Source: Pseudarcicella hirudinis (GTDB taxonomy: Bacteria > Bacteroidota > Bacteroidia > Cytophagales > Spirosomataceae). From it: DNA of 64,000 bases. A model generated the notes under the pieces. It was not told the DNA's origin, did no database searches, and saw nothing but the letters and a program-made list of their open reading frames with translations. The position numbers and the translations under genes are program-made. This document shows, piece by piece, positions 26,233-35,352 of the stretch; the first letter of the stretch is position 1, and each line of letters starts with the position of its first letter. The stretch lies in contig NZ_FOXH01000013.1 of the NCBI RefSeq assembly GCF_900115665.1, positions 123,838-187,837 of the forward strand. Reading direction: 5' to 3'.

Positions 26233-27397
26233 GCTTTTTGTTGATTTTCTGATAGTAATCTTCAAGGATTCTGGTTGTCATAGGTTGGTAAATCTCCCAG
26301 AAAAACTCATTTCTGTCTGAAAGATCAGCATCCGTAAACATATAGGGGGCAACATATTCTATTCCTTTGAAATAGGCGGAAGTCAGGCCGATAGGATTAT
26401 CACTGAAATCTCCCGAGAAATAATAAAATTCATAGTCGGCCGCTTTGTGCATCACAATACCCGGAAATTGAGTCGGAATATGATATCGGGCCAGGATTTT
26501 TTTCCCCTGAATATTGGCGTCAATGTTGTGATACGATACAATTCTGTTGACTTTCGGATTATTTTCCAGAATATCGAACCAATATGGAAACTTGGTATAT
26601 TGAGGTAATTTAAAGTATTCCTGTCCAAATTTAGTAGAAGACATAAAAGGCACTTCAGTCCGGAGATGTGTGTCTTTTTCAAGAACTACAACTTCATCTT
26701 TTTCATTTACAAAAGCGATTCCTGACTTGGTAAAAGGCCATTCTCCGTGGTGTTTTTTCCGGTAATTTCTTACCAGCCAATGGGGAAGTTCTTCATTGAT
26801 TGTCGTATCGAGTGAGCTGAAATATCGGCCGATCCAGCCTGTCCAGTGAATTCCGAATTCTGTCTCGTAATTTTTTCTGACAGCCAGACTGGTAGGGGAG
26901 TTGATGTCATTAAACTCCATCATAATCAGTTTATGCTTGCTTTTCATCTTTTTCAGGAAAGAAACGTCCTGATTGGCCATTCCTCCATATAAAATGCCTG
27001 ATCTCTCTGTCTGGCTTTTTCCGCTAAACCATTCTTCCCGGTAAATGCCGTAGGTGTCTGTGTAAAAAGTAAGATCAGAATCCTGGCTTAGTTGCTCAAG
27101 CTGAGATTCATTGAAACGCTCAAGCCCTTTGAGTTTATATTGCTGTTCATCAAGAGGGAAAAAACCAAAATAATCATCAATCTGATAAAGCTTGCTTAAT
27201 GTTTTTGTAAAACGCTGGTGTTTTAAAACCCAGGTAAGGGAAATGTGTTCCTGACCGTCGGAAGTCAGAACGGTTTTGTCGATAATAGCAGCAACAAATT
27301 TGCGTTTCGGGGTAAGAAACCATGCCAGCCAAAGCCAGAATGGAATTAGAATAATTGCCAGAAAGAGAACTCTTTTAAACCTGATTTTTTTGTACAT
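26222..27397 (-). CDS. Membrane-anchored periplasmic protein of unknown function in the polysaccharide locus
   Basis: 391 residues with one N-terminal membrane anchor (VLFLAIILIPFWLWLAW, about 10-26) and a large soluble domain outside. Blocks that look conserved are DKTVLTSDGQEHISLTW, then DDYFGFFP, SGILYGGMANQDV, FNDINSPTSLAVR and HWTGWIGRYF, dense in Asp, His and Trp, as expected of a carbohydrate-active enzyme. I do not recognise a named family. It lies 10 bases behind the YaiO-type barrel gene, a position where synthase-dependent systems often encode a deacetylase or hydrolase (PgaB, PelA), so a polymer-modifying role is plausible but not shown. Confidence 0.6.
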   Translation of the reverse strand: MYKKIRFKRVLFLAIILIPFWLWLAWFLTPKRKFVAAIIDKTVLTSDGQEHISLTWVLKHQRFTKTLSKLYQIDDYFGFFPLDEQQYKLKGLERFNESQLEQLSQDSDLTFYTDTYGIYREEWFSGKSQTERSGILYGGMANQDVSFLKKMKSKHKLIMMEFNDINSPTSLAVRKNYETEFGIHWTGWIGRYFSSLDTTINEELPHWLVRNYRKKHHGEWPFTKSGIAFVNEKDEVVVLEKDTHLRTEVPFMSSTKFGQEYFKLPQYTKFPYWFDILENNPKVNRIVSYHNIDANIQGKKILARYHIPTQFPGIVMHKAADYEFYYFSGDFSDNPIGLTSAYFKGIEYVAPYMFTDADLSDRNEFFWEIYQPMTTRILEDYYQKINKKPND

Positions 27398-27407
27398 GAA
27401 ATCACTG

Positions 27408-28664
27408 TTAAAATCTTCTTTGATAACTTAAACCCACGTCAAACTGATTGCCATTCGGGCTGTTGTGCTGTTCTTCATTAAACCAGGAAGCTGTTATAAT
27501 AAAAACATTTCTTTTGTTGAAAATCTTGCTGAGCCCCAGGTTTACTTTTTTGGAATTAAGTTTCAATTGTCTTTCTATCAGTACACTACGGCTTTCATCC
27601 GGTGAAATACCTGTACCAATTCCTACTGAAATGTAATCGTCGGCTTCTCCGTAATAATATCGGGTAGTGAGTGTATAACTTTGAGAGAGGTTGGTATTGC
27701 CCGGAACCAGGAAGGTTCTGAGATTAAACCAGTAATTACCTATGTATTTTCCCAGAGAGGCAGTATAAATCCAGGTTTCACTCGAGAATTTCAGATACCT
27801 GAAACCCACTTCTCCTTCAAAACTTTTAGGCAGGTTGGCATAAAGAGACATTCCTGCCCTGAATTTCGGAAAAACGGGTAAATCGTCGGAATAGCCAACA
27901 TTCAGATAACTGTAAAAGACATTACTGATGCGCGGATAGGCATCTATTTCTGCCTGTAAACCATTTGAACTGAAACGATTCGCATATGAAACACGACCGA
28001 TTACCGAACCTATGCCTGTACGTGTAGAATATGAAAGACTGGCAATGTTCCAGGGAGAGTTGTGTAAAGCTGAATTATAATTCTGATCAAAATACAGATA
28101 GTCATAACTCAGGGTAATTTTATTCTGACTGGAATTTTCCTTCACCCGGTCCATTAATGAACGGGCATCACTATTTTGCGGATATCTGTCGAGTAAATTA
28201 CCTAATACAGAAAACGTCTCGGTATATCTTTTCAAATCATTCAGAATTCTGGCTTTTTTGAGCAGAAACTCTTCATCATTAGGATAGTATGTCAGTGCGG
28301 CATTACAATATTCCAGGGCTTTTTCAGAGTTATTATTCCAGAATTCAAGGTCTAATGAAGCGAGCAGGGCATCTTTGCTTTTAGGATTTTTTTGCAGTAC
28401 TAAACCCAGTTGCTCCCGTGCTTTATCCGGCAGGTCGTTCCATGTATAAATCCTGCCGAGAAAAACACGAATATCTTCATAACCAGGACTTTTCGCAAGT
28501 GCCTCATTACACAAATTAATGGCTTTAGGATAATCTTTCTGGTCAAAAGCAGCTGTTCGGGCTAATTTAAAAAGCTCATCGGAATCAAGATCAGACTGAG
28601 CATCTGCGTTAAAATGTAAAGTGGTAATGGACAGGAAAACTATAAATAAACAGAGATATTTCAC
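27408..28664 (-). CDS. TPR protein with YaiO-type outer membrane beta-barrel
   Basis: A signal peptide ends near residue 23 (NADAQ). Residues about 30-180 are tetratricopeptide repeats (AINLCNEALAKSPGYEDIRV, ALEYCNAALTYYPNDEEFLL). Residues about 185-418 are alternating beta-strands rich in Tyr ending in LSYQRRF, a terminal barrel strand with the C-terminal Phe used for outer membrane insertion. This TPR-plus-barrel layout matches YaiO proteins and is analogous to the exporters PgaA, BcsC and AlgK/E. Here it is the likely exit channel for the glycan made by the GT2 enzyme. It lies 74 bases after the hybrid kinase. Confidence 0.78.
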   Translation of the reverse strand: MKYLCLFIVFLSITTLHFNADAQSDLDSDELFKLARTAAFDQKDYPKAINLCNEALAKSPGYEDIRVFLGRIYTWNDLPDKAREQLGLVLQKNPKSKDALLASLDLEFWNNNSEKALEYCNAALTYYPNDEEFLLKKARILNDLKRYTETFSVLGNLLDRYPQNSDARSLMDRVKENSSQNKITLSYDYLYFDQNYNSALHNSPWNIASLSYSTRTGIGSVIGRVSYANRFSSNGLQAEIDAYPRISNVFYSYLNVGYSDDLPVFPKFRAGMSLYANLPKSFEGEVGFRYLKFSSETWIYTASLGKYIGNYWFNLRTFLVPGNTNLSQSYTLTTRYYYGEADDYISVGIGTGISPDESRSVLIERQLKLNSKKVNLGLSKIFNKRNVFIITASWFNEEQHNSPNGNQFDVGLSYQRRF

Positions 28665-28738
28665 AGTGGTATATTTGGTATGTTAAATAAAACAGAAGAC
28701 TTGCCTATGAAAAACAAGGTCTTTTCTGCGATGAATGA

Positions 28739-31171
28739 CTACTTTTTGACTAAATATTCTTCGAGTTTGGTAATTATTTCCTTTTTCCGGTAAGGTTTTG
28801 GAATATAATCATCGAATCCGGCTTCTTCCAGTGAAGAAGATTCTTTCATGAAAATATCAGCGGTCAGGGCAATAATTGTCGGCTGATCTACCATAGCATA
28901 AATTTCTCTGATGATTTTTGTGGTAGCTACTCCATCCATGCCCGGTAACTGGATATCCATAAAAATCAGGTCATAAAGTTTTTGAGAAACCATAGAGACT
29001 GCTTCTTCTCCTGATTCCACCATGTCAAAGTGATCCAGTTGAGAATCAAGGATGTGTTTTATGATTTTTTGGTTGAAAAGATTGTCTTCAACAACCAGAA
29101 TATTCCGGTTGCCAAAATAAGTCTGTGTGCTGTCTTGCTGCTCTGTTTCAGGCTTGGGAACGTTTCCTGTTCCCAGAATAATTTTATCAAGAATCTGAAC
29201 CAGACTTTTTAATTTCAGCGGTTTCATCAGCTGCTCATCATAGCTGCTGCTATCAAGTTCTTTGAGGTAAATATTATTTGGATAACTAACCAGTACAATC
29301 GGAACCTTGCCGGTAACAGGGTGGTTTTTAAACAACCTGATTGCGGAGGCCAGTTTGTCCTGAAGGATATAAGTATCAATTAAAATAATATTCGGTTTGG
29401 GAAAATTTCCATTTACCAGTTCCTCCGGATCAGCGGATGCAATCAGCTTTAAATTCGAATTTTCCACATAACGGGCAAAAGGCTCAATGCCATCTTCAGA
29501 TTCGACGGCCCATAAACAGGATTTTACCTGAGAATATTTGCTCAGCAGTTCTTCCAGATATAAAGGAGGATTGCCTTCAAACGAAAGAGGTAATGAAAAA
29601 AAGAAGGTTGAACCAAAGTCGAATACACTTTCCAGTCCGATTTGTCCGCCCATCATTTCTGTCAGTCTTTTACAGATCGCCAGGCCGAGCCCTGTACCTC
29701 CCAACTGGTTTTGATTAATTTGTGTAAAGCGTTCAAAAATAACGCTTTGCATCTCCTCCGGAATACCATCCCCACAATCAATAATCTTGCAAACCAGAAT
29801 ATTTTCGCCTTTTTCATTCACAGCGGTTTCTACTTCTATCGTAATGATTCCGTTGGCTCTTGAAAATTTGACGGCATTTGACAGAAGATTCAGAATAATC
29901 TGCTTGATTCTGTTTTTATCACCATAAATGAAAACGGGGGTTCTTTTGTCAAATATTACCCTGATTTCAATGTTGCGTTCAAGCCCTTTTACATAGAAAA
30001 TATCTACACAATCGTCAACCAGTTCGATGATGGAGAATGACTCCTTCTGAAGTTTTAATTCTCCGGCTTCAATTTTAGAATAATCAAGAATGTCGTTGAT
30101 CAGAGAAATCAGTCCTTCCCCGCTTTTCTTGATGATATTGACCAATTCATACTGCTCTTTTGTGAGCGGTGTTTCTTCAAGAATACTGATAGCGCCGATT
30201 ACACCATTCAAAGGAGTCCTGATTTCATGGCTCATGTTTGACAAAAAAGCAGATTTCAGTGTATTTTCGTGCCGTTCTTTTTTAGCGACCTGAAACAATT
30301 GCTGGTTGATATTCTGTAATTGTTCCTTCGTGGTTTCCTCAATTGAAATATCCTCGAAAATCCATAACCTCCCCTTATAACTCTTAAGGTTGGTATGTTG
30401 TGTAATGACATTATAAGTTCTGTTATGCGGAGAACCGAGTCGCCAGGGCCATGCTTTGTCCTGGTTGAAAATGAGATAATCTTTGGCCTGCTGTTCAACT
30501 TCGGCTTTGTTTTTCAGCTGTTTGATAAGTCTGGCAAAAGAACTGGAAATGATTTCGGGAGTTATGGGGGCATTTCTGTCAATTTCAAGCAAATCGTAAC
30601 CCTTATCGTTGATAAAGGTTCCCTTTGTCAGATCATCAACAAAAATGATAGGCATCGGGCTTGCCCTCAGAATGCTTTCGAATCTGATTTTTAATTCATT
30701 TAAATCGTGTTCATTCTGATGCGTTTGCAGCACTTCCTCAATCCTGAATTTGCAAAGTAGGCTGTAATATTTAAAAGATTGATTGAGAACGGCCTCATTG
30801 CCATAGCATTTTACAAGAAAACCTTTGATTTCATGAGTATCAAAATATTGTAAAATTACCCTTTTCGGATTTTTCTCAAAACTAAACGTTCCCCAGACAT
30901 CATCAATAACTTTATAGTTAATTTCCCTCAGATCATTAAGATATTCCATAGGAATACGGCGATTGAGGATATTCAGGTCAGAGCTGCTTACAATTACAGC
31001 GGTGAAATCTTCAAAACATCTTACAAAATATGCTTTTTCGGCAACATCAATTTTTAAAATGATCTGCAAAATATCTTCAAGCTGCTCCCTTAAGTCAAAG
31101 TAGGTTTTACCAGTCGTTTGTCTGTAGAACTGCGTTGTTTTATCCAGCCATAATTTTTGGTCCAATATCAT
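28739..31171 (-). CDS. Hybrid histidine kinase with PAS sensor and C-terminal receiver
   Basis: 810 residues and no membrane segment, so a cytosolic sensor. Residues 1-160 form an unassigned N-terminal domain. A PAS domain covers about 165-285 (ILRASPMPIIFVDD to GRLWIFEDIS), then a coiled coil and HisKA with SNMSHEIRTPLNG (His315). HATPase_c shows NAVKFSR (N box), DCGDGIPEEM (G1) and GTGLGLAICKRL (G2). A degenerate receiver-like region (PNIILIDTYI) is followed by a complete receiver with FMDIQLPGMDG (Asp739) and Lys in PKPYRK. It starts 4 bases after the RsbQ-like hydrolase and shares its transcript. HPt and response regulator partners are encoded nearby. Confidence 0.85.
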   Translation of the reverse strand: MILDQKLWLDKTTQFYRQTTGKTYFDLREQLEDILQIILKIDVAEKAYFVRCFEDFTAVIVSSSDLNILNRRIPMEYLNDLREINYKVIDDVWGTFSFEKNPKRVILQYFDTHEIKGFLVKCYGNEAVLNQSFKYYSLLCKFRIEEVLQTHQNEHDLNELKIRFESILRASPMPIIFVDDLTKGTFINDKGYDLLEIDRNAPITPEIISSSFARLIKQLKNKAEVEQQAKDYLIFNQDKAWPWRLGSPHNRTYNVITQHTNLKSYKGRLWIFEDISIEETTKEQLQNINQQLFQVAKKERHENTLKSAFLSNMSHEIRTPLNGVIGAISILEETPLTKEQYELVNIIKKSGEGLISLINDILDYSKIEAGELKLQKESFSIIELVDDCVDIFYVKGLERNIEIRVIFDKRTPVFIYGDKNRIKQIILNLLSNAVKFSRANGIITIEVETAVNEKGENILVCKIIDCGDGIPEEMQSVIFERFTQINQNQLGGTGLGLAICKRLTEMMGGQIGLESVFDFGSTFFFSLPLSFEGNPPLYLEELLSKYSQVKSCLWAVESEDGIEPFARYVENSNLKLIASADPEELVNGNFPKPNIILIDTYILQDKLASAIRLFKNHPVTGKVPIVLVSYPNNIYLKELDSSSYDEQLMKPLKLKSLVQILDKIILGTGNVPKPETEQQDSTQTYFGNRNILVVEDNLFNQKIIKHILDSQLDHFDMVESGEEAVSMVSQKLYDLIFMDIQLPGMDGVATTKIIREIYAMVDQPTIIALTADIFMKESSSLEEAGFDDYIPKPYRKKEIITKLEEYLVKK

Positions 31172-31175
31172 GATA

Positions 31176-31991
31176 TTACCTGTCTAAAAACTGATTAATC
31201 AGAGCTATAATTGTTTCCGGTGCTGTTAAATGAGGGGTATGCCCCTGAACAGGGATTCTGATAAGCTCATTTACAGGCATATTTTCATGAAGATACTGCG
31301 CTACAGAATCCGGTACTGCTGCATCATTTTCAGATTGAATTAATAATGTTTGGACAAAACAGGTAGGGATATACACTCTTAAGTCTGATTTGAAGATCAT
31401 TTTTACATAATTCAAAGCAATATCAGGACGCATTTGATTTAAGGTCTCCTTGAATAAAATAGAACGTTTTCTGGGCCTTTCACCAATAATGTCTCTGGAA
31501 AAACCACTTACCCAGGAGTGAAATTCAAGCGTCATGATGTCGTATAACTCATTGAGCGACTGATTAGTAAATCCTCCGAAGTAATTTTCGTTATTCGTAT
31601 AACAAGGGGATGCTCCCAGAAAAACAAATTTTTTGAATAGCCCCGTTTCCATATGATTTGCCAGTAAGCCGATCATTGCTCCGACTGAGTGTCCGACATA
31701 AATAGCATCTTTGATACCATAACAGTAGCAAATTTCTATGAGGTCATTTGCAAAAGGGAAAATAGAATTATATTTAGTTGGAGTGTAGAGACTCATATCG
31801 CTTTCCCCACTGCCAATATGATCGAAAAGAATAATGTTGTATCTGTCTGTAAAATCAGGAAAAATATAATCCCAGGCGGTTTGGCTTGTGCCGAAACCGT
31901 GGGCAAAAATCAAAAAGGGTAGACTTTCATCTTTGATCAGCGCCTTAATATTATTTCTTCTGATAATAAATTGTTTATTCTCTAGGTTCAT
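31176..31991 (-). CDS. RsbQ-like alpha/beta hydrolase
   Basis: 271 residues, the same length as RsbQ. Sequence landmarks follow Bacillus subtilis RsbQ closely: FAHGFGTSQTAWD (oxyanion loop), IILFDHIGSGESD, YVGHSVGAMIGLLA (nucleophile Ser102), SPCYTNNENYFGGF, then the acid Asp223 and His251 in QGHTPHL. RsbQ pairs with RsbP, whose PAS domain is thought to receive a ligand from it; plant KAI2/D14 receptors share this fold. Here the gene is the first of an operon and directly precedes a PAS histidine kinase, so it probably makes or binds a small hydrophobic signal for that kinase. Confidence 0.82.
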   Translation of the reverse strand: MNLENKQFIIRRNNIKALIKDESLPFLIFAHGFGTSQTAWDYIFPDFTDRYNIILFDHIGSGESDMSLYTPTKYNSIFPFANDLIEICYCYGIKDAIYVGHSVGAMIGLLANHMETGLFKKFVFLGASPCYTNNENYFGGFTNQSLNELYDIMTLEFHSWVSGFSRDIIGERPRKRSILFKETLNQMRPDIALNYVKMIFKSDLRVYIPTCFVQTLLIQSENDAAVPDSVAQYLHENMPVNELIRIPVQGHTPHLTAPETIIALINQFLDR

Positions 31992-32341
31992 CAGATGATT
32001 CCTTTTAATATATCCATTCGAATGCCCTGAAAGCAGTCAAATTAGTAGTTATTCTTAACATTCAACGGAATAGAAACGTTTTTAAAGGCAGAGAAACTCA
32101 AATTCAAAACTATAGAATAATCGTACCAGGCTGAGAAATCTGAAATTAACGGATAAATATATTCTTGATTAAATCTGGTATAAATTATTCAAAAACCATG
32201 CTAAATTTTCCACAATGAACAGGTTTTCTGATTGAAATGGTAGAATTTAAGGATGTTATTGCAGAAAATCGACTATTAAATGTAATTGAAAATATTCAAT
32301 GCCTGAAATAAAATTGAAAGGAACCGCATAATGCCTGTATA
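31992..32341. other. Intergenic region between the two polysaccharide-locus operons
   Basis: A 350-base gap holding the promoter of the RsbQ-kinase-YaiO operon and the end of the regulator-HEAT-GT2 operon, both on the minus strand. No ORF is supported and no strong terminator was seen. The one small symmetry is ATTGAAAATATTCAAT near 32284-32300. Confidence 0.5.
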
Positions 32342-33775
32342 TTATTTAACAACAGACTTATTAAATCCGGTTCGTGTCATTTCTCCCCATGAATGTGTTT
32401 TCTTAAAAAACAGGTCATAGTTTCCTTTTATCGCCCAATATACCGTCATGGGATGATAGATAAAAGGTTCTGCAATAGCGGTTAGAAACATCTTCATCAA
32501 ATCCTTTGGATTGGAGTATTTTCCGATATAAATCTCCTGAACCAGAATCGCCGAAATAGAGAAAAATACTGAAATAGAAAATATAAAGAAGGACATAATG
32601 GCGAAAACGTGCCAGTTAATCATTCCCATTACAATCATAATCAGGGTAAACAGTAACCCTAGTCCTTCGATAAATGGTCCCATCCATTCCGCAATCAGCC
32701 AGTAAGGGTAACTTATCATACCGATTACCCCGTATTTAGGGTTAAAAAGCATGTCTTTGTGTAATAGCAGACATTCCGCAGTACCTCTCGCCCAGCGATT
32801 TCGCTGCCTTGAGAGAATTTTTAAGGATTCCGGTGCTTCTGTCCAGCAAAAAGGATGTGGTACATAGGCAACCTGATAAGGAATTTTATTACTGAGCATG
32901 TATTTATGTAAACGCATAACCAGTTCCATATCTTCTCCCACCGTTTTTTTATTATAACCGCCGACCTTAATAACATATTCACGATGGAAAATTCCGAAAG
33001 CTCCTGAAATCAGCATCAGACCATTGATCGATCCCCAGGCTGTGCGTCCAAGTAAAAATGCCCGAAAATATTCAAGCAGCTGAACTGTAGGCAAAAAGCT
33101 GCCGGGAACCTGCAGTTTAATCATATGGCCGTGTTTGATAACCGAATCATTATTCAACCATACAATCCCGCCAACTGCTACTACTTCTTTCGGATTATTC
33201 AGTACAGGAAGAATCATGTTTTCAAAAGCATTCGGTTCAATAAGGCAATCTACATCCACACAGGCGAAATAATCAGAATAAGAGATATTAAGTCCGGCAT
33301 TAAGGGCATCGGCTTTTCCGCCATTGGCTTTGTCAACAACAATCAGGTTTTTAAAGGCCTTATTCCTGGATTTATAAACCGCACGGATATTGTTACACGG
33401 CAAGCGGTACTTAAAATAATATTCCGCTACTTCAAGGTTATAGAATTTAATGGCTTTTTCAAGTGTGTCATCTTTGCTTCCGTCATTTACTACTATGATT
33501 TTCAGGTTGTTATATCCTAATGAAAGTAAGGAGCGGATGTTTTCAACGATTGTAACCCCTTCGTTATAAGCCGGGGCGATTATTGAAATAGAGGGGAGAA
33601 AAGGACTTTGATTAAGTGTTTTATAATCTATATTGATGTTGGCCTCTTTGTGTTTCTTCAACACTTTTACTGATCGGATGGTCATTAAAGCGTACCCCGT
33701 CAACGTGAAAATGCAATAAGGCAAAACGCCGTACTGCAGAAAATATACCAAAGAATGTAATAAAGAACTTACCAT
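32342..33775 (-). CDS. Processive GT2 glycosyltransferase (PgaC/BcsA-like polysaccharide synthase)
   Basis: 477 residues. One N-terminal helix, then a GT-A domain (about 60-330) with IIAPAYNEG, VVNDGS, DVDC (DxD metal site), VGEDMEL (catalytic Asp) and RQRNRWARG (Q/RxxRW, the mark of processive synthases), then about four C-terminal helices. It resembles PgaC and cellulose or hyaluronan synthases and should polymerise and push a beta-linked glycan through the inner membrane. The sugar cannot be read from sequence. Its start overlaps the stop of the HEAT-like gene (ATGGTAA), implying coupled translation and a joint complex. Confidence 0.85.
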   Translation of the reverse strand: MVSSLLHSLVYFLQYGVLPYCIFTLTGYALMTIRSVKVLKKHKEANINIDYKTLNQSPFLPSISIIAPAYNEGVTIVENIRSLLSLGYNNLKIIVVNDGSKDDTLEKAIKFYNLEVAEYYFKYRLPCNNIRAVYKSRNKAFKNLIVVDKANGGKADALNAGLNISYSDYFACVDVDCLIEPNAFENMILPVLNNPKEVVAVGGIVWLNNDSVIKHGHMIKLQVPGSFLPTVQLLEYFRAFLLGRTAWGSINGLMLISGAFGIFHREYVIKVGGYNKKTVGEDMELVMRLHKYMLSNKIPYQVAYVPHPFCWTEAPESLKILSRQRNRWARGTAECLLLHKDMLFNPKYGVIGMISYPYWLIAEWMGPFIEGLGLLFTLIMIVMGMINWHVFAIMSFFIFSISVFFSISAILVQEIYIGKYSNPKDLMKMFLTAIAEPFIYHPMTVYWAIKGNYDLFFKKTHSWGEMTRTGFNKSVVK

Positions 33776-34881
33776 TGATTGTCGATCAGATGTTGGGTGA
33801 TTTTTCTTCTGTCCTTACTGTCGCTCGACAATAAATAATTAAAATGTATTTTGCTGTTCTGGTTCATATGGTATAACACTTTTATGGCCCAGATTTTAAG
33901 TGCCGGATTGTAATTTTTAATGACATATTCAAGAAAAGGGATATCTTCATCACAACCATATTCCTGAATGTAATTCAAAATAACCTTTTGCTGAGGCTCC
34001 AACTGTTCTTCAAATATTTTTTTAAGATAAACTACATGATCTCCGTTACCACATTCGGTAATAAACTCAATCATAGATCTTCTCACTTTAAGGTCAGCAT
34101 GATCCAGTAATTTTTTCACATCAATTTTAAGGTAGAGCAACTGAAAGATTCTGGCAAGGTTAATTCCAAGGACTTGCAGTGAGGGTTCATCATGATTAAT
34201 TAAAAGGTGAATGTCATCAAAGTTCTTCAGGTCTTTTAATTTAATGGTTTTGATAACCTCAAAAATTTCCCACTCCGAGAGCGGATATTTCAGTCTGGCT
34301 AAAAAAGGAAAAGGGTTTTCACTGAAAGCAATCTTAGCCTTGAGAGCAGAAAGTCTGACCTGTTGATTCGGATGGTTAATAAGTCCTGAAATATCAGAAG
34401 TGTTATGATCTTCAATAGAAATTAATTGATTGACAGAACTTACCAGTACATACCATTTCCTGCTTTTAAGTTTTTTGGTCAATAATCTGTCAAAACTTAA
34501 AAGCAGGTATAAATCTTTCAGCGTTTGTTTTTCAAATCCTAAAAGAACCTGGTTGAACTGGAATATTTCTTCATACAGTACTTCCTGATAAATCTTCTTT
34601 TTGAGGGAATTGCAGATGGGGAATTCCTGTAAGGCGTTTAATGTTTTGGGTTCTTTACTTCCTTCAAAACGAATAATCCAGTCACTCAGAAACTCCTGAA
34701 CATTTTCTTTTACTTCATCCCTTCTTATCCTTTGAAATTTATCAGAAAGTTTTTTGAGGAGGACGTAAGAAATGATAAGGGCATTTACAACTAAAACGAT
34801 AAAAGAGACGTAATATATTAAATCTAATGTTTTGTTATCGAGTAAAAATCTTTCTGGCGGTAATTGACTTTTTTCAAACAT
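33769..34881 (-). CDS. Membrane-anchored HEAT-like repeat protein coupled to the GT2 synthase
   Basis: 370 residues with one membrane helix near the N-terminus (LIYYVSFIVLVVNALIISYV, about 20-39) and a long cytosolic helical part in which HEAT-like repeats can be seen from about residue 130 (SGLINHPNQQVRLSALKAKI, LINHDEPSLQVLGINLAR, LLDHADLKVRRSMIEF, VIKNYNPALKIWAIKVL). HEAT repeats bind proteins, so it is probably a scaffold or co-polymerase that links the synthase to the response regulator. The stop overlaps the GT2 start by 7 bases. Confidence 0.7.
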   Translation of the reverse strand: MFEKSQLPPERFLLDNKTLDLIYYVSFIVLVVNALIISYVLLKKLSDKFQRIRRDEVKENVQEFLSDWIIRFEGSKEPKTLNALQEFPICNSLKKKIYQEVLYEEIFQFNQVLLGFEKQTLKDLYLLLSFDRLLTKKLKSRKWYVLVSSVNQLISIEDHNTSDISGLINHPNQQVRLSALKAKIAFSENPFPFLARLKYPLSEWEIFEVIKTIKLKDLKNFDDIHLLINHDEPSLQVLGINLARIFQLLYLKIDVKKLLDHADLKVRRSMIEFITECGNGDHVVYLKKIFEEQLEPQQKVILNYIQEYGCDEDIPFLEYVIKNYNPALKIWAIKVLYHMNQNSKIHFNYLLSSDSKDRRKITQHLIDNQW

Positions 34882-34977
34882 TTAGCTGGTAAAATTATTT
34901 AATATTCGTCCGATTCATAGGAATATAGTTTTGTAATGTTAAATTATTATAGCAAGAGAAAGGGCAATGTAATCTGT

Positions 34978-35352
34978 TTAGTGTCTGACAAGGCTAACGT
35001 TGATTAGTCTTCTCACTCTCATAATCAACTCATTTAACCGGAAAGGTTTCTCGATAAAATCACTGGCTCCCAATTCAAGTGAGGTAATTATTTTACTTTC
35101 AATATTTGTATTGGATAAAACGATTATGGGCGTTGAGGACTCCCGGGTATTCCTGATATGAAAGATCAATTCAAAGCCATTGGAAAATGGCATTTGTAAA
35201 TCCGTAATTACAATATCCGGAAATTCTTTATCATACATTTCAATAGCACTGAAACCATCCGGGCAAGCAATTACCTCAAAATCTTCCTTCTGAAATTTAT
35301 CAGTCAGGAGTTTCAGAAGTAATGTTTCATCCTCTGCAATTAAAACTTTCAT
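34978..35352 (-). CDS. Single-domain response regulator
   Basis: A 124-residue receiver domain and nothing else. The acidic pocket (LIAEDET), phospho-acceptor Asp51 (DIVITDLQMP), the Ser/Thr of LSNTN and Lys of EKPFRL are all present. Without an output domain it must act by protein contact. It is the first gene of the regulator-HEAT-GT2 operon, 96 bases before the HEAT-like gene, so direct control of the synthase complex is likely. Confidence 0.85.
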   Translation of the reverse strand: MKVLIAEDETLLLKLLTDKFQKEDFEVIACPDGFSAIEMYDKEFPDIVITDLQMPFSNGFELIFHIRNTRESSTPIIVLSNTNIESKIITSLELGASDFIEKPFRLNELIMRVRRLINVSLVRH

